Of a DNA stretch of 64,000 nt, positions 24,834 through 32,566 are shown one piece after another. Under the pieces are notes generated by a model. The model ran no database searches, was not told the DNA's origin, and saw only the letters and a program-made list of their open reading frames with translations. A program made the translations under genes and the position numbers. How positions within the stretch are numbered: the first letter of the stretch is position 1; the number at the start of each line of letters is the position of its first letter. The stretch covers positions 186,001 through 250,000 of the forward strand of contig NZ_JAJGNJ010000005.1 of NCBI RefSeq assembly GCF_020781835.1, given 5' to 3'. Origin of the DNA: Microbacterium testaceum (GTDB lineage: Bacteria > Actinomycetota > Actinomycetes > Actinomycetales > Microbacteriaceae).

Positions 24834-26039
24834 ATGGACTGGCAGATCTCCGAAGACACGGTGCCCTCGGCGCCGATCACGGAGGCCGACGCCCGGTCCC
24901 TCCTCGGTCGGCCCCCGGCCACGGGCGCGTGGCGTGACGGCGACCCGGTGGGAGATCGGCGCTTCGCCGCGTTCGGGGAGTTCCGCACCGAGAACGGCGA
25001 GCGTCTCCCCGGTTTCCGCCTGGCGTACGAGACCTGGGGCGAACTGTCCCCCGCCCGGGACAACGCGGTCCTGATCCTGCACGCCCTCACGGGCGACAGC
25101 CACGTCCGCGGCGCCGCCGGACCCGGTCACCCCACCGCCGGCTGGTGGGGCGACCTCGTCGGGCCGGGCGCCGCGATCGACACGGACCGGTGGTTCGTCG
25201 TCGCCCCGAACATGCTCGGTGGATGCCAGGGCTCGACGGGACCGGCCAGCATCGCGCCCGACGGGTACGAGTGGGCCGCGCGCTTCCCGTACCTGACGAT
25301 CCGCGACCAGGTCGGAGCGCAGGCGCTCCTGGCCGACGCTCTGGGGATCGAGCGCTGGGCCGCGGTCGTGGGCGGCTCGATGGGCGGGATGCACGCCCTG
25401 GAGTGGGCGGTCGGGCACCCCGATCGGGTGGAGCGAGCGGCGATCCTGTCGGCTCCGCCGATCACGACCGCCGACCAGATCGCGCTCAACACCGTGCAGG
25501 CCGACACGATCCGCATGGACCCGCGGTTCGCGGGCGGTGCGTTCTACGACGCCGCCGACGGCGACGGCCCGCATCGCGGCCTCGCCCTCGCCCGCCGCAT
25601 GGCGCTGCTGAACTACCGGAGCCCCACGGAGCTGAACCAGCGGTTCCAGAGATCATGGCAGTCCGGCGTCAGCCCGCTGGGGCACGGCGGACGTTTCGCG
25701 GTGGAGTCGTACCTCGACTTCCACGGCAACAAGTTCACGCGGCGCTTCGACGCCAACAGCTACCTCACGCTCGTCGAAGCCATGAACTCGCACGACGTCG
25801 GCCGCGACCGCGACGGCGTCGAGGACGCGCTGCGCCGCGTGACGGCCACGACCCTCGTCCTCGGGGTCGACACCGACCGGCTGTTTCCGGTGGACGGGCA
25901 GCACCGCATCGCCCGTGGCATCCCGAACGCCCTCGATGGGGACCAGGCGGTGGTCCTCACCAGCGACTTCGGTCACGACGGGTTCCTCATCGAGACCGCT
26001 GCGGTCGACCACCACCTGCGGCGGTTGTTCGCCGCCTGA
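24834..26039 (+). CDS. metX: Homoserine O-acetyltransferase
   Basis: A 401-residue MetX protein. It acetylates homoserine with acetyl-CoA, supplying the substrate of MetY encoded upstream. It has FRLAYETWGELSPARDNAVLILHALTGDSH, APNMLGGCQGSTGPAS, the nucleophile elbow VGGSMGGMHALEW with Ser182, and a C-terminal DTDRLFPVDGQ (Asp) and GHDGFLIE (His) completing the triad. The ATG at 24834 was chosen over the ATG at 24825 because GGGAGA is better spaced from it, but either is possible. Together metX and metY give the direct-sulfhydrylation route to homocysteine. Confidence 0.95.
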   Translation: MDWQISEDTVPSAPITEADARSLLGRPPATGAWRDGDPVGDRRFAAFGEFRTENGERLPGFRLAYETWGELSPARDNAVLILHALTGDSHVRGAAGPGHPTAGWWGDLVGPGAAIDTDRWFVVAPNMLGGCQGSTGPASIAPDGYEWAARFPYLTIRDQVGAQALLADALGIERWAAVVGGSMGGMHALEWAVGHPDRVERAAILSAPPITTADQIALNTVQADTIRMDPRFAGGAFYDAADGDGPHRGLALARRMALLNYRSPTELNQRFQRSWQSGVSPLGHGGRFAVESYLDFHGNKFTRRFDANSYLTLVEAMNSHDVGRDRDGVEDALRRVTATTLVLGVDTDRLFPVDGQHRIARGIPNALDGDQAVVLTSDFGHDGFLIETAAVDHHLRRLFAA

Positions 26040-26161
26040 CGCGGGGCGCCGGGGCACGCGAGCCCGCCGAGTCGCGAGTGCCCACCACGCACGGACGCGA
26101 CCGCGCGACAGCCGCGCGTCCCGACACCGACGGGGTGGCGCGGCGGCCCCGCGCTGCGGGC

Positions 26162-27442
26162 TCAGCCCTGCGTGGGGATCGAGCCGGTGATCGCCGTGCG
26201 CGCGGCGTCGGAGGCCGGCATCCGGTGCGCGGGGTGGTGTCCGCTGCGGTCCTCGACCCGGTAGGAGATCACGGCCACGACGAGACCGGCCAGCGCCAGA
26301 ACGGCGCCCACCCACGCGGGGGCGACGAGCCCGAGTCCCGCGGCGATCACGAGACCGCCGAGGAAGGCGCCGAGGCTGTTGCCGATGTTCAGCGCCGAGT
26401 GGTTCAGCGCCGCGGCGATCGACTGGTTGTCCTCGGCGACGTCCATGAGCCGCGTCTGGATCGCCGGGCTCAGCGCTGCGCCGCAGAACGCGACGAGGAA
26501 CGCGAACAGCGCGAGGCTGACGATCCAGCCGGCCGTGAGCGCGAGACCGACGGATGCCAGGGCGAGGGCGACGAGTCCGACCCGCAACCAGAACCGCAGG
26601 TCCTTGTCGGCCAGGGTGCCTCCGACGACGTTGCCCACCGTCATCCCGACGCCCACGAGCACGAGCACGAGGGACACCACCCACTCGGGCTGACCGGCGA
26701 CGTCGGTGATCATCGGGGCGATGTAGCTGTACATCGCGAAGAAGCCGCCGAACCCGATGGCGCCGATGCCCAGGGCGAACCACACCTGGCCGAGGCGGAA
26801 CACCCGCAGCTCGTCGCGGAGCCGTCGTCCGGGCATGCCGGGGTGGGCGGGGACGAAGAAGGCGATGCACAGCGTCGCGAGCAGGAAGATGCCGGCGACC
26901 ACCGCGAACGCGGCGCGCCACCCGACCTGCTGCCCGAGCAGCGTTCCGAGCGGGACACCCACGACGTTCGCGATCGTCAGGCCCGTGAGGACGAACGCCA
27001 CGCCCTTCGCACGGTTGCCCGGCCCGAGCGCGTCGGCGGCCACGAGCGCGCCGATGCCGAAGTAGGCACCGTGCGGAAGTCCGGCGAGGAAGCGGGAGGC
27101 GGCGACCAGCTCGAACGTCGGAGCGACGACGGTCAGCAGCGTGAAGAAGGTGAGTGCGGCGGCGAGGACGATCATGACGCGGTGCCGAGGGAAGCGCGCC
27201 ACGGATCCCGCGATCGTGGGCGCGCCGACGACCACGCCGAGGGCGTAGAGCGACACCAGCCACCCCGCCTGGGCGATGGCGTCGTCGGGCGCGGCGGCCC
27301 AGGCGGCGGGGACGAGGTCGCGCGCGATGTTGGGCAGGAGGCCCATCACCACGAACTCCGTCATCCCGATGCCAAAGCTACCGATGGCGAGAGAAAGGAG
27401 CGCCCGCGTCGCCGCCCCCTTCGAGGTCGTCGAAGAGGTCAC
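26162..27442 (-). CDS. MFS transporter (DHA1-like, AraJ/YdhP group)
   Basis: A 426-residue protein with 12 predicted helices. The start region LLSLAIGSFGIGMTEFVVMGLLPNIARDL is characteristic of the AraJ/YdhP/NepI group of DHA1 exporters (F-x-x-G-x-T-E-F-x-x-x-G-L-L). Motif A-like GSVARFPRHRVMI lies after helix 2. Members export sugars, nucleosides or chloramphenicol-type drugs, and none can be chosen here. The first codon is GTG at 27442, and TAGCAT lies six bases upstream, so the transcript may be leaderless. It is transcribed away from the repeat-rich gap 27443-27713. Confidence 0.88.
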   Translation of the reverse strand: MTSSTTSKGAATRALLSLAIGSFGIGMTEFVVMGLLPNIARDLVPAAWAAAPDDAIAQAGWLVSLYALGVVVGAPTIAGSVARFPRHRVMIVLAAALTFFTLLTVVAPTFELVAASRFLAGLPHGAYFGIGALVAADALGPGNRAKGVAFVLTGLTIANVVGVPLGTLLGQQVGWRAAFAVVAGIFLLATLCIAFFVPAHPGMPGRRLRDELRVFRLGQVWFALGIGAIGFGGFFAMYSYIAPMITDVAGQPEWVVSLVLVLVGVGMTVGNVVGGTLADKDLRFWLRVGLVALALASVGLALTAGWIVSLALFAFLVAFCGAALSPAIQTRLMDVAEDNQSIAAALNHSALNIGNSLGAFLGGLVIAAGLGLVAPAWVGAVLALAGLVVAVISYRVEDRSGHHPAHRMPASDAARTAITGSIPTQG

Positions 27443-27448
27443 CCGCTG

Positions 27449-27454
27449 ATGCTA
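27449..27454 (-). promoter_or_regulatory. -10 element for leaderless MFS exporter gene
   Basis: TAGCAT on the minus strand, six bases before the GTG at 27442. Confidence 0.55.
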
Positions 27455-27517
27455 GTCGCGCGCGAGCACGCCTGTCGAATCGTTTCGGCGACCCACGTGT
27501 CGAGGCTCCCCACGGCT

Positions 27518-27584
27518 GCATAAACGCGATCCGCGCGCAGAAACGGCGGGAGAGCGCGTTTATGCGCGTGGATCGCGTTTATGC
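27518..27584. repeat. Perfect 15-bp inverted repeat with an internal third copy of its core
   Basis: GCATAAACGCGATCC at 27518-27532 is repeated as its exact reverse complement GGATCGCGTTTATGC at 27570-27584, 37 bp apart. The core CGCGTTTATGCG also occurs inside, around 27555-27566. The A/T-rich cores stand out in a 70 percent G+C sequence. It lies in a 271-bp gap between an MFS gene and the end of the thiamine-binding gene. It could be an operator, a REP-type element or a strong hairpin. Confidence 0.8.
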
Positions 27585-27700
27585 GGGATGCCGACCCGCC
27601 GGGCGCGGATGCCGGGGCGCGCTCGGGCACGGATGCCGGGGCGCGGATGCCGGGGCGCGCTCGGGCGTGGACGCCGACCCGCCGGGCGCGGATGCCCGAC
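27585..27700. repeat. Degenerate GC-rich direct repeats with GGATGCC cores
   Basis: About six imperfect units of 14-24 bp follow the inverted repeat. They alternate GATGCCGACCCGCCGGGC-type and GATGCCGGGGCGCGCTCGGG-type blocks, with five exact GGATGCC cores. Spacing is irregular and the units have no spacers, so it is not a CRISPR array. No gene fits here on codon pattern. Confidence 0.65.
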
Positions 27701-27713
27701 GCGGCCGGCTCCC

Positions 27714-28037
27714 TCAGGACGCGTCGTCGATCGCCCGCTCCAGGCGGTCGATCTTGCCGTCGATCTCGCCCGTGCGCCCCGGGCGGATGTCGGCCTTGAG
27801 CACCAGCGAGACGCGCGAGCCGTAGGGCATCACGGCATCCGTCGCCCGCTTCACGACGTCGAACACCTCGTCCCACTCCCCCTCGATCTCGGTGAACATC
27901 GAGGTCGTGCGGTGGGGCAGCCCCGACGCACGCACGACGGACACCGCCGCCGCGACGGCGTCGTGCACGGAACCGTCGGCGTTCTCCGACGAGGCGGTTC
28001 CGACTCCGGACGGGGCGACAGAGAACGCGATGAGCAT
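27714..28037 (-). CDS. Thiamine-binding MTH1187/YkoF-family protein
   Basis: A 107-residue protein of the MTH1187 family (formerly DUF77). It starts MLIAFSVAPSGVG, and has the family's HDAVAAAVSVVRASGLPHRTTSMFTEIEGEWDEVFDVVKRA with the acidic T-x-I-E-G-E-W pocket segment. Related proteins bind thiamine and form ferredoxin-like dimers or tetramers, and may act as cytosolic thiamine carriers. There is no thiamine gene or TPP riboswitch nearby, so the link to transport is by family only. The ATG at 28037 has TAGCCT six bases upstream and no Shine-Dalgarno. Confidence 0.88.
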   Translation of the reverse strand: MLIAFSVAPSGVGTASSENADGSVHDAVAAAVSVVRASGLPHRTTSMFTEIEGEWDEVFDVVKRATDAVMPYGSRVSLVLKADIRPGRTGEIDGKIDRLERAIDDAS

Positions 28038-28043
28038 GGTCCG

Positions 28044-28049
28044 AGGCTA
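28044..28049 (-). promoter_or_regulatory. -10 element for leaderless thiamine-binding gene
   Basis: TAGCCT on the minus strand, six bases before the ATG at 28037. It lies just past the stop of the upstream glycosyltransferase gene. Confidence 0.58.
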
Positions 28050-29351
28050 CTTCGCGACGACGCGCGAGGGAACGGAGTGCCGACCGAGCACCCAGTCGCG
28101 CAGGTCCTTCGGGCGGGCGACGCGATGCGTGGGGACACGGACGACGCGGGCGATCGCCCACACCATGAGCACGACGCCGAGGAGGTTGCGCAGTTCCAGC
28201 AGGAACACCGGGAACGGCGCCGGGTGCGTGGCCATGAGCCCGTCGTAGACCAGCGGGTACACCCACTGCGTCACCCCGGCGATCGCCAGCGTCAGCGCGG
28301 CGAAGCCGTACCACCGGCGCCGGTCCAGCAGCAGGCCGAGCACCACCGGCGGGAACAGCCACACGTAGTACTGCGGCGATCCGACCTTGTTCAGCGCGAT
28401 GAAGGCCGTGACCAGCGCGAGCGCGAGCGGCGGGAACAGGCTCAGGAAGGTCGACCCGAGCCACATCTTGCGGGCACCGACGAGGAGCACGGCGAGCATC
28501 ACCAGCAGCATGATCGGCGTCATCGCGGCGATGACGACATCGGCACCGGGGCCCGTCACCTGGAAGGTGAGCACCCCGCCGTCGTAGTACACCTCGGAAC
28601 CGGGGACGTAGAACGCGGCCAGGAACATGTAGAGCCCGCCCACGGGGGCCTCCATCTGGATGCCGCGCGAGGTCTGGTCGCCCACGAAGCCGAAGACGTA
28701 CGGGGCACCGCCCAACGCCACGACGGGGATGATCGTCGCGAGAGACACCGCCACCGCCCCCCACACGAGCGCCAGGCGTCGGCGGACGGCGACGAAACCG
28801 GCCGCGAGGATCGCCGCGGGCCACACCTTCATCCACACCGCGACCGACAGCAGGACGGATGCCACGAACGGCCGGCGGACGAGCCAGATGCTGCCGAGGA
28901 TCGCGAACGGCACGGTGATCCCGTCGATGCGGTAGATCCCGACGGGCCCGATGAGCAGGATCGCGGCGAGCCAGAACCACGCGGCGATGACGCGGCCGCG
29001 CGACCGGCCCGATCCCACGAGGACGACGAAGGCGACGAGGTTGGCGAGCGACACCGTGAGAGCCCACGCCGGCGTGTAGGTGATCGCCCAGGCGAAGAGC
29101 CACGCGAACGTCATCGGCAGGAAGGCCAGCTGCGGATAGATCCACTTCTCGGTGATGCCGGGCCACTCCCACCCGACCGACCGCGTGCAGGAGGTGACGT
29201 CGATGCCGCCGAAGAGGGCGCAGCGCGACCACGGTTCGTACACCAGGTACACGTCGCCCATGGGCTCGTTGGGCTGCTGATAGCCCAGGATCCCCACCGT
29301 GACGTGGACGGCGACGAACGCCAGCAACAGAACGACGACACGCCTCACCAC
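28047..29351 (-). CDS. Polytopic glycosyltransferase (GT87/GT-C mannosyltransferase-like)
   Basis: A 434-residue protein with about ten hydrophobic segments. The first extracytoplasmic loop reads GDVYLVYEPWSRCALFGG, with an acidic residue after helix 1 as in GT-C enzymes. Later come GIYRIDGITVPFAILG, SVAVWMKVWPAAILA (the conserved K-x-W-P of GT87-type polyprenyl-phosphomannose-dependent transferases) and NKVGSPQYYVWLFPP. These match actinobacterial alpha-mannosyltransferases that extend lipid-linked glycans. The acceptor is unknown. The GTG at 29351 has TAGGAT six bases upstream. The tail of about 30 residues is basic and cytoplasmic. Confidence 0.8.
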   Translation of the reverse strand: MVRRVVVLLLAFVAVHVTVGILGYQQPNEPMGDVYLVYEPWSRCALFGGIDVTSCTRSVGWEWPGITEKWIYPQLAFLPMTFAWLFAWAITYTPAWALTVSLANLVAFVVLVGSGRSRGRVIAAWFWLAAILLIGPVGIYRIDGITVPFAILGSIWLVRRPFVASVLLSVAVWMKVWPAAILAAGFVAVRRRLALVWGAVAVSLATIIPVVALGGAPYVFGFVGDQTSRGIQMEAPVGGLYMFLAAFYVPGSEVYYDGGVLTFQVTGPGADVVIAAMTPIMLLVMLAVLLVGARKMWLGSTFLSLFPPLALALVTAFIALNKVGSPQYYVWLFPPVVLGLLLDRRRWYGFAALTLAIAGVTQWVYPLVYDGLMATHPAPFPVFLLELRNLLGVVLMVWAIARVVRVPTHRVARPKDLRDWVLGRHSVPSRVVAK

Positions 29352-29357
29352 CGCATC

Positions 29358-29363
29358 ATCCTA
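29358..29363 (-). promoter_or_regulatory. -10 element for leaderless glycosyltransferase gene
   Basis: TAGGAT on the minus strand, six bases before the GTG at 29351. Confidence 0.58.
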
Positions 29364-29453
29364 AGCGGGGGGCCTCCCCCGCCCCCGCCCCCGGATGCCG
29401 CCGCCCCCGGCTCGCCGTGCGCGCACGGCTCAACCGTTATGCGATCGAGTCCC

Positions 29454-30305
29454 TCACTGCGAGCCGAGGAGCCCCGCGATCACCCGCGGGAGCGCCTCGG
29501 CGACGTCGAGAGCGGTGATCGGTCCCCCCGACACGCCGAGACGGGCCGCGGCGGCCGTCCCGGCGGTGCCGTGCAGCCATGCGGCCGTCGCCGCGCACGC
29601 CGCGAGGTCCTCGAGGGCGGTCCGTCCCACCGCGCCCGCGCCTGCCACGACAGCGCCCAGGACGCCGCCGAGCACGTCACCGGTACCGGCCGTCGCAAGC
29701 CACGGGGTGCCCGTGTCGACGCGGCGCACCCACCCGCCCGGTGCCGCGACGATCGTGACGGCCCCCTTCGAGAGCACCACCCCACCCAGCGCGTCCGCGG
29801 TCGCCGCCGCCGCTCGCAGCCGTTCGCCCTCGTCCGATGCCGCCGTGCCCGTCAGACCGAGCGCTTCGCGCAGCCGGGCCAGTTCGCGCGCGTGCGGGGT
29901 GACGATGACCGGCGCCGACGCGGCCGGCACGAGATCCAGCGCACCCGCGTCGGCGACGACGGGAACGTCGCCGGACAGGATGCCGCGCAGCGCCGCCGTC
30001 TCCGCGGCCTCGCGCTCGGCGGCATCCGTGCCCGATCCGATGACCCACGCCTGCACGCGGCCATCGGCGGTCACGGTCTCGGGTCGCCGCGCCAGCACCA
30101 GGTCCTGCGCGCGCGCCGGACCCACGTACCGCACCATCCCGGTCCCGCTCCGCCAGGCCGCTTCCACCCCCAGCACGGCCGCGCCCGGGTAGCGCGCGGA
30201 ACCGGTCCGCATGCCCACGACCCCGCGGGAATACTTGTCGTCGTCGCCGGTTGGCCTCCGAAGTGCGCGGGCCGCGTCGCGCCCGGTCCAGTCCTTCGCC
30301 GTCAT
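29454..30305 (-). CDS. nnrD: ADP-dependent NAD(P)H-hydrate dehydratase
   Basis: A 283-residue ribokinase-like enzyme that repairs hydrated NADH and NADPH. It shows DKYSRGVVGMRTGSARYPGAAVLG near the start, VIGSGTD, VVADAGALDL, the VTPHARELARL motif, VVLSKGAVTIVA, and ATAGTGDVLGGVLGA, which holds the catalytic Asp and anion hole. These are the NnrD/YjeF C-terminal signatures. The epimerase domain (NnrE) found fused in E. coli is absent. The ATG at 30305 has TAGGGT six bases upstream. It is divergent from the old yellow enzyme gene, only 30 bp away. Confidence 0.94.
   Translation of the reverse strand: MTAKDWTGRDAARALRRPTGDDDKYSRGVVGMRTGSARYPGAAVLGVEAAWRSGTGMVRYVGPARAQDLVLARRPETVTADGRVQAWVIGSGTDAAEREAAETAALRGILSGDVPVVADAGALDLVPAASAPVIVTPHARELARLREALGLTGTAASDEGERLRAAAATADALGGVVLSKGAVTIVAAPGGWVRRVDTGTPWLATAGTGDVLGGVLGAVVAGAGAVGRTALEDLAACAATAAWLHGTAGTAAAARLGVSGGPITALDVAEALPRVIAGLLGSQ
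30228..30252 (+). promoter_or_regulatory. Possible SigH/SigR-type promoter for the old yellow enzyme gene
   Basis: GGAAT at 30228-30232 and GTT at 30250-30252 are separated by 17 bases, close to the GGAAT-N18-GTT consensus. It lies inside the nnrD 5' coding region, 84 bases before the GTG of the flavin oxidoreductase gene and on its strand. A chance match is possible. Confidence 0.35.
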
Positions 30306-30311
30306 GGCGTC

Positions 30312-30317
30312 ACCCTA
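30312..30317 (-). promoter_or_regulatory. -10 element for leaderless nnrD
   Basis: TAGGGT on the minus strand, six bases before the ATG at 30305. Confidence 0.58.
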
Positions 30318-30335
30318 GAACGAGAGAGGTCCGAC

Positions 30336-31394
30336 GTGAGCACCCTCTTCACACCGCTGACCATCCGCGATATCGAGATCCGCAACCGCCTGTGGGTCTC
30401 TCCGATGTGCCAATACAGCGCCGTCGACGGCATCCCGAACGACTGGCACCACGTGCACCTCGCGCAGTTCGCCGCCGGTGGTGCGGGCCTCGTGGTCGCC
30501 GAGGCGACGGCCGTCTCGCCCGAGGGACGCATCTCCCCCGACGATGTGGGCCTGTGGAACGACACCCAGGTGGAGGCGTGGGCGCCGATCGTCGCGGCGA
30601 TCCGGGCGCGCGGGGCGGTTCCGGGCGTGCAACTCGGCCACGCCGGACGCAAGGCCTCGACGACGTCCCCCCTCACCGGCGGCCGTGGTTCGGTCGCACC
30701 CGATGCCGGCGGCTGGACCACCGTGGCCCCGTCGGCCCTCGCCTACCCCGGCTTCGCCGAGCCGCGCGCGCTCGATGCCGCCGGCATCGAGGACGTGGTG
30801 GCCGATTTCGCGGATGCCGCCCGCCGCGCCGTCGCGGCCGGCTTCGACGTGCTCGAGGTGCACGCCGCCCACGGTTATCTGCTGCACCAGTTCCTGTCAC
30901 CGCTGAGCAACCATCGCGACAACGCCTATGGCGGGTCCTTCGACGGCCGCGTCCGGCTGCTCGAGCGGGTGACCGCCGCCGTCCGGGAGGCAGCTCCCGA
31001 GGCGGCGGTCTTCATTCGCTTCTCGGGGACGGATGCCGCCGAGGGCGGGTGGGACATCGACGACACCGTCCGCGCCGCCCGGCGCGTCGCCGCCGCGGGC
31101 GCGGATCTGATCGACGTCTCCAGCGGGGGGCTGGTGCCGCACCAGAGCATCCGCACCGGCCCGGGATACCAGGTGCCGCTCGCCGAGAAGGTGCGCCGCG
31201 AGACCGGCATCCTCGTCGCCGCCGTCGGCATGATCGACGACGCGCACCTCGCCGAGTCGGTCGTCGCCGAGAGCCGCGCCGACGCGGTGTTCTCCGCCCG
31301 GGAGTGGCTGCGCGACCCGCACTACGCGCTGCGCGCCGCGGTCGAGCTCGGGGCCGAGGTGCCCGCCCCACCGCAGTACCTGCGCGCCTACTGA
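30336..31394 (+). CDS. Old yellow enzyme family NADH:flavin oxidoreductase (YqjM-like)
   Basis: A 352-residue TIM-barrel ene-reductase. LFTPLTIRDIEIRNRLWVSPMCQYSAVDG near the start contains the Cys that marks YqjM-type (thermophilic-like) enzymes, VQLGHAGRKAST holds the active-site His and Arg region, and GFDVLEVHAAHGYLLHQFLSPLSNHRDNAYGGS is the family signature. VGMIDDAHLAESVVAE and ADAVFSAREWLRDPHYA bind FMN phosphate. It reduces activated C=C bonds with NAD(P)H and often helps detoxify electrophiles. The GTG at 30336 has GAGAGAGG upstream. A possible SigH-type promoter lies at 30228-30252. Confidence 0.93.
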   Translation: MSTLFTPLTIRDIEIRNRLWVSPMCQYSAVDGIPNDWHHVHLAQFAAGGAGLVVAEATAVSPEGRISPDDVGLWNDTQVEAWAPIVAAIRARGAVPGVQLGHAGRKASTTSPLTGGRGSVAPDAGGWTTVAPSALAYPGFAEPRALDAAGIEDVVADFADAARRAVAAGFDVLEVHAAHGYLLHQFLSPLSNHRDNAYGGSFDGRVRLLERVTAAVREAAPEAAVFIRFSGTDAAEGGWDIDDTVRAARRVAAAGADLIDVSSGGLVPHQSIRTGPGYQVPLAEKVRRETGILVAAVGMIDDAHLAESVVAESRADAVFSAREWLRDPHYALRAAVELGAEVPAPPQYLRAY

Positions 31395-31402
31395 GCGCGC
31401 TC

Positions 31403-31469
31403 GCTCAGCGATCCGCACCCTCTCAGCCGCGGCGCGCCACGGGGCGCTGAGGATGCGCGGATCGCAGAG
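31403..31469. repeat. Dispersed palindromic element, copy A
   Basis: Nested inverted repeats: outer arms GCGATCCGC (31408-31416) and GCGGATCGC (31457-31465), inner arms CTCAGC (31422-31427) and GCTGAG (31446-31451). The same arms recur at 50418-50484 and 50535-50599. The element lies in the 110-bp gap between convergent genes (ending at 31394 and 31505), so it may also act as a bidirectional terminator. Confidence 0.7.
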
Positions 31470-31504
31470 TCTGCGCAGCGCACCCCGGATGCCACGCCCC
31501 GTCG

Positions 31505-32566
31505 TCAGGCGAAGCGACGACGGGCCGTGGCATCCTGCACTTCGCCGACGAGCTCCTCGATGACGTCCTCGAGGAACAGCACCGCGCGGACCTCGCCGGC
31601 GTCGTCGCGCACCTGCGCGAGGTGCCGGCCGGAACGGCGCATGAGCGCGAGGGCGTCCTCGAGGTCGGTCGACTCAAGCACCGACACCATGTGGTGGATG
31701 CGCTTGGCCGGGATGGGCCGGGCCATGTCGGCCTCGTCGTTCGGGCCCTCGGCGACACGGAGCACATCCTTGAGGTGGACGTATCCGGTCGGGTGACCGT
31801 GCTCGTCGACGATCACGTAGCGGGAGTACCCGTGCACGGCCACCGCGCGCTCGATCTCGGCGGGGGTCGTCGTCTCGGGGAGCGTGACGAGGTCGGCCAC
31901 CGGCACCGCGATGTCGGCGGCCTTCTTCTCGGTGAACTCCACGACCGCGGTGACGGTTCCGGCGCTGTCGTCGAGGACGCCCTCGCGACGGGACTGGTTC
32001 ACGATCGTCGCCACCTCGTCGAGCGTGTAGGTCGACGTCGCCTCGTCCTTCGGCTCGACCCGGAACAGACGCACGACGTGGTTGGCGGTCCAGTTCAGCG
32101 CGACGATGATCGGGTAGAACGCCTTCGACACCGCCACGAGCGGCGGAGCGAGCATCAGAACGGCCCGGTCGGGCAGCGAGAACGCGAGGTTCTTCGGCAC
32201 CATCTCGCCGAACACCACATGCAGGTACGACACCAGCAGCAGGGCGACGACGAATCCGGCCACGTCGACCGCCGCCTCGGGCAGACCGGTCAGGCCCAGC
32301 GGCTCGGCGATGAGGTGGTGGATCGCCGGTTCGGAGACGTTGAGGATCAGCAGCGAGCAGATCGTGATGCCCAGCTGGCACGTCGCGAGCATGAGCGTGG
32401 CGTGCTCCATGGCGTACAGCGCGGTCTTGGCAGAGCGCGAACCGCGCTCGGCCAGCGGCTCGACCTGGGAGCGGCGGGCCGAGATGACGGCGAACTCCGA
32501 CCCCACGAAGAAGGCGTTGGCGATCAGCAGGACCACCAGCCACGCGATTCCCGCCCAGTCGCTCAT
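31505..32566 (-). CDS. CNNM/HlyC-type CBS-domain membrane protein (short form)
   Basis: A 353-residue member of the CNNM/CorC-C (hemolysin III-unrelated, HlyC/CorC) family. An N-terminal DUF21 membrane domain of three to four helices begins VVLLIANAFFVGSEFAVISARRSQVEPL and includes FGEMVPKNLAFSLP, a hallmark loop of Mg2+-exporting CNNM proteins. Two CBS domains follow (VPVADLVTLPETTTP; HPTGYVHLKDVLRV). The C-terminal CorC/HlyC domain of the neighbour is absent. Bacterial CNNM proteins export Mg2+ or Co2+. The ATG at 32566 overlaps the stop of the longer paralogue upstream, so the two are made together and may heterodimerise (inference). Confidence 0.9.
   Translation of the reverse strand: MSDWAGIAWLVVLLIANAFFVGSEFAVISARRSQVEPLAERGSRSAKTALYAMEHATLMLATCQLGITICSLLILNVSEPAIHHLIAEPLGLTGLPEAAVDVAGFVVALLLVSYLHVVFGEMVPKNLAFSLPDRAVLMLAPPLVAVSKAFYPIIVALNWTANHVVRLFRVEPKDEATSTYTLDEVATIVNQSRREGVLDDSAGTVTAVVEFTEKKAADIAVPVADLVTLPETTTPAEIERAVAVHGYSRYVIVDEHGHPTGYVHLKDVLRVAEGPNDEADMARPIPAKRIHHMVSVLESTDLEDALALMRRSGRHLAQVRDDAGEVRAVLFLEDVIEELVGEVQDATARRRFA

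Noticed and set aside
27585..27700. CRISPR-like array
   Set aside because: Units are 14-24 bp, irregular and degenerate, with no unique spacers and no cas genes in the window.
27588..30335. Open frame continuing upstream of the old yellow enzyme start, antisense to the glycosyltransferase and nnrD genes
   Set aside because: The upstream part is Arg/Asp/His-rich shadow sequence. The enzyme family begins at the GTG at 30336, which has a good ribosome binding site.
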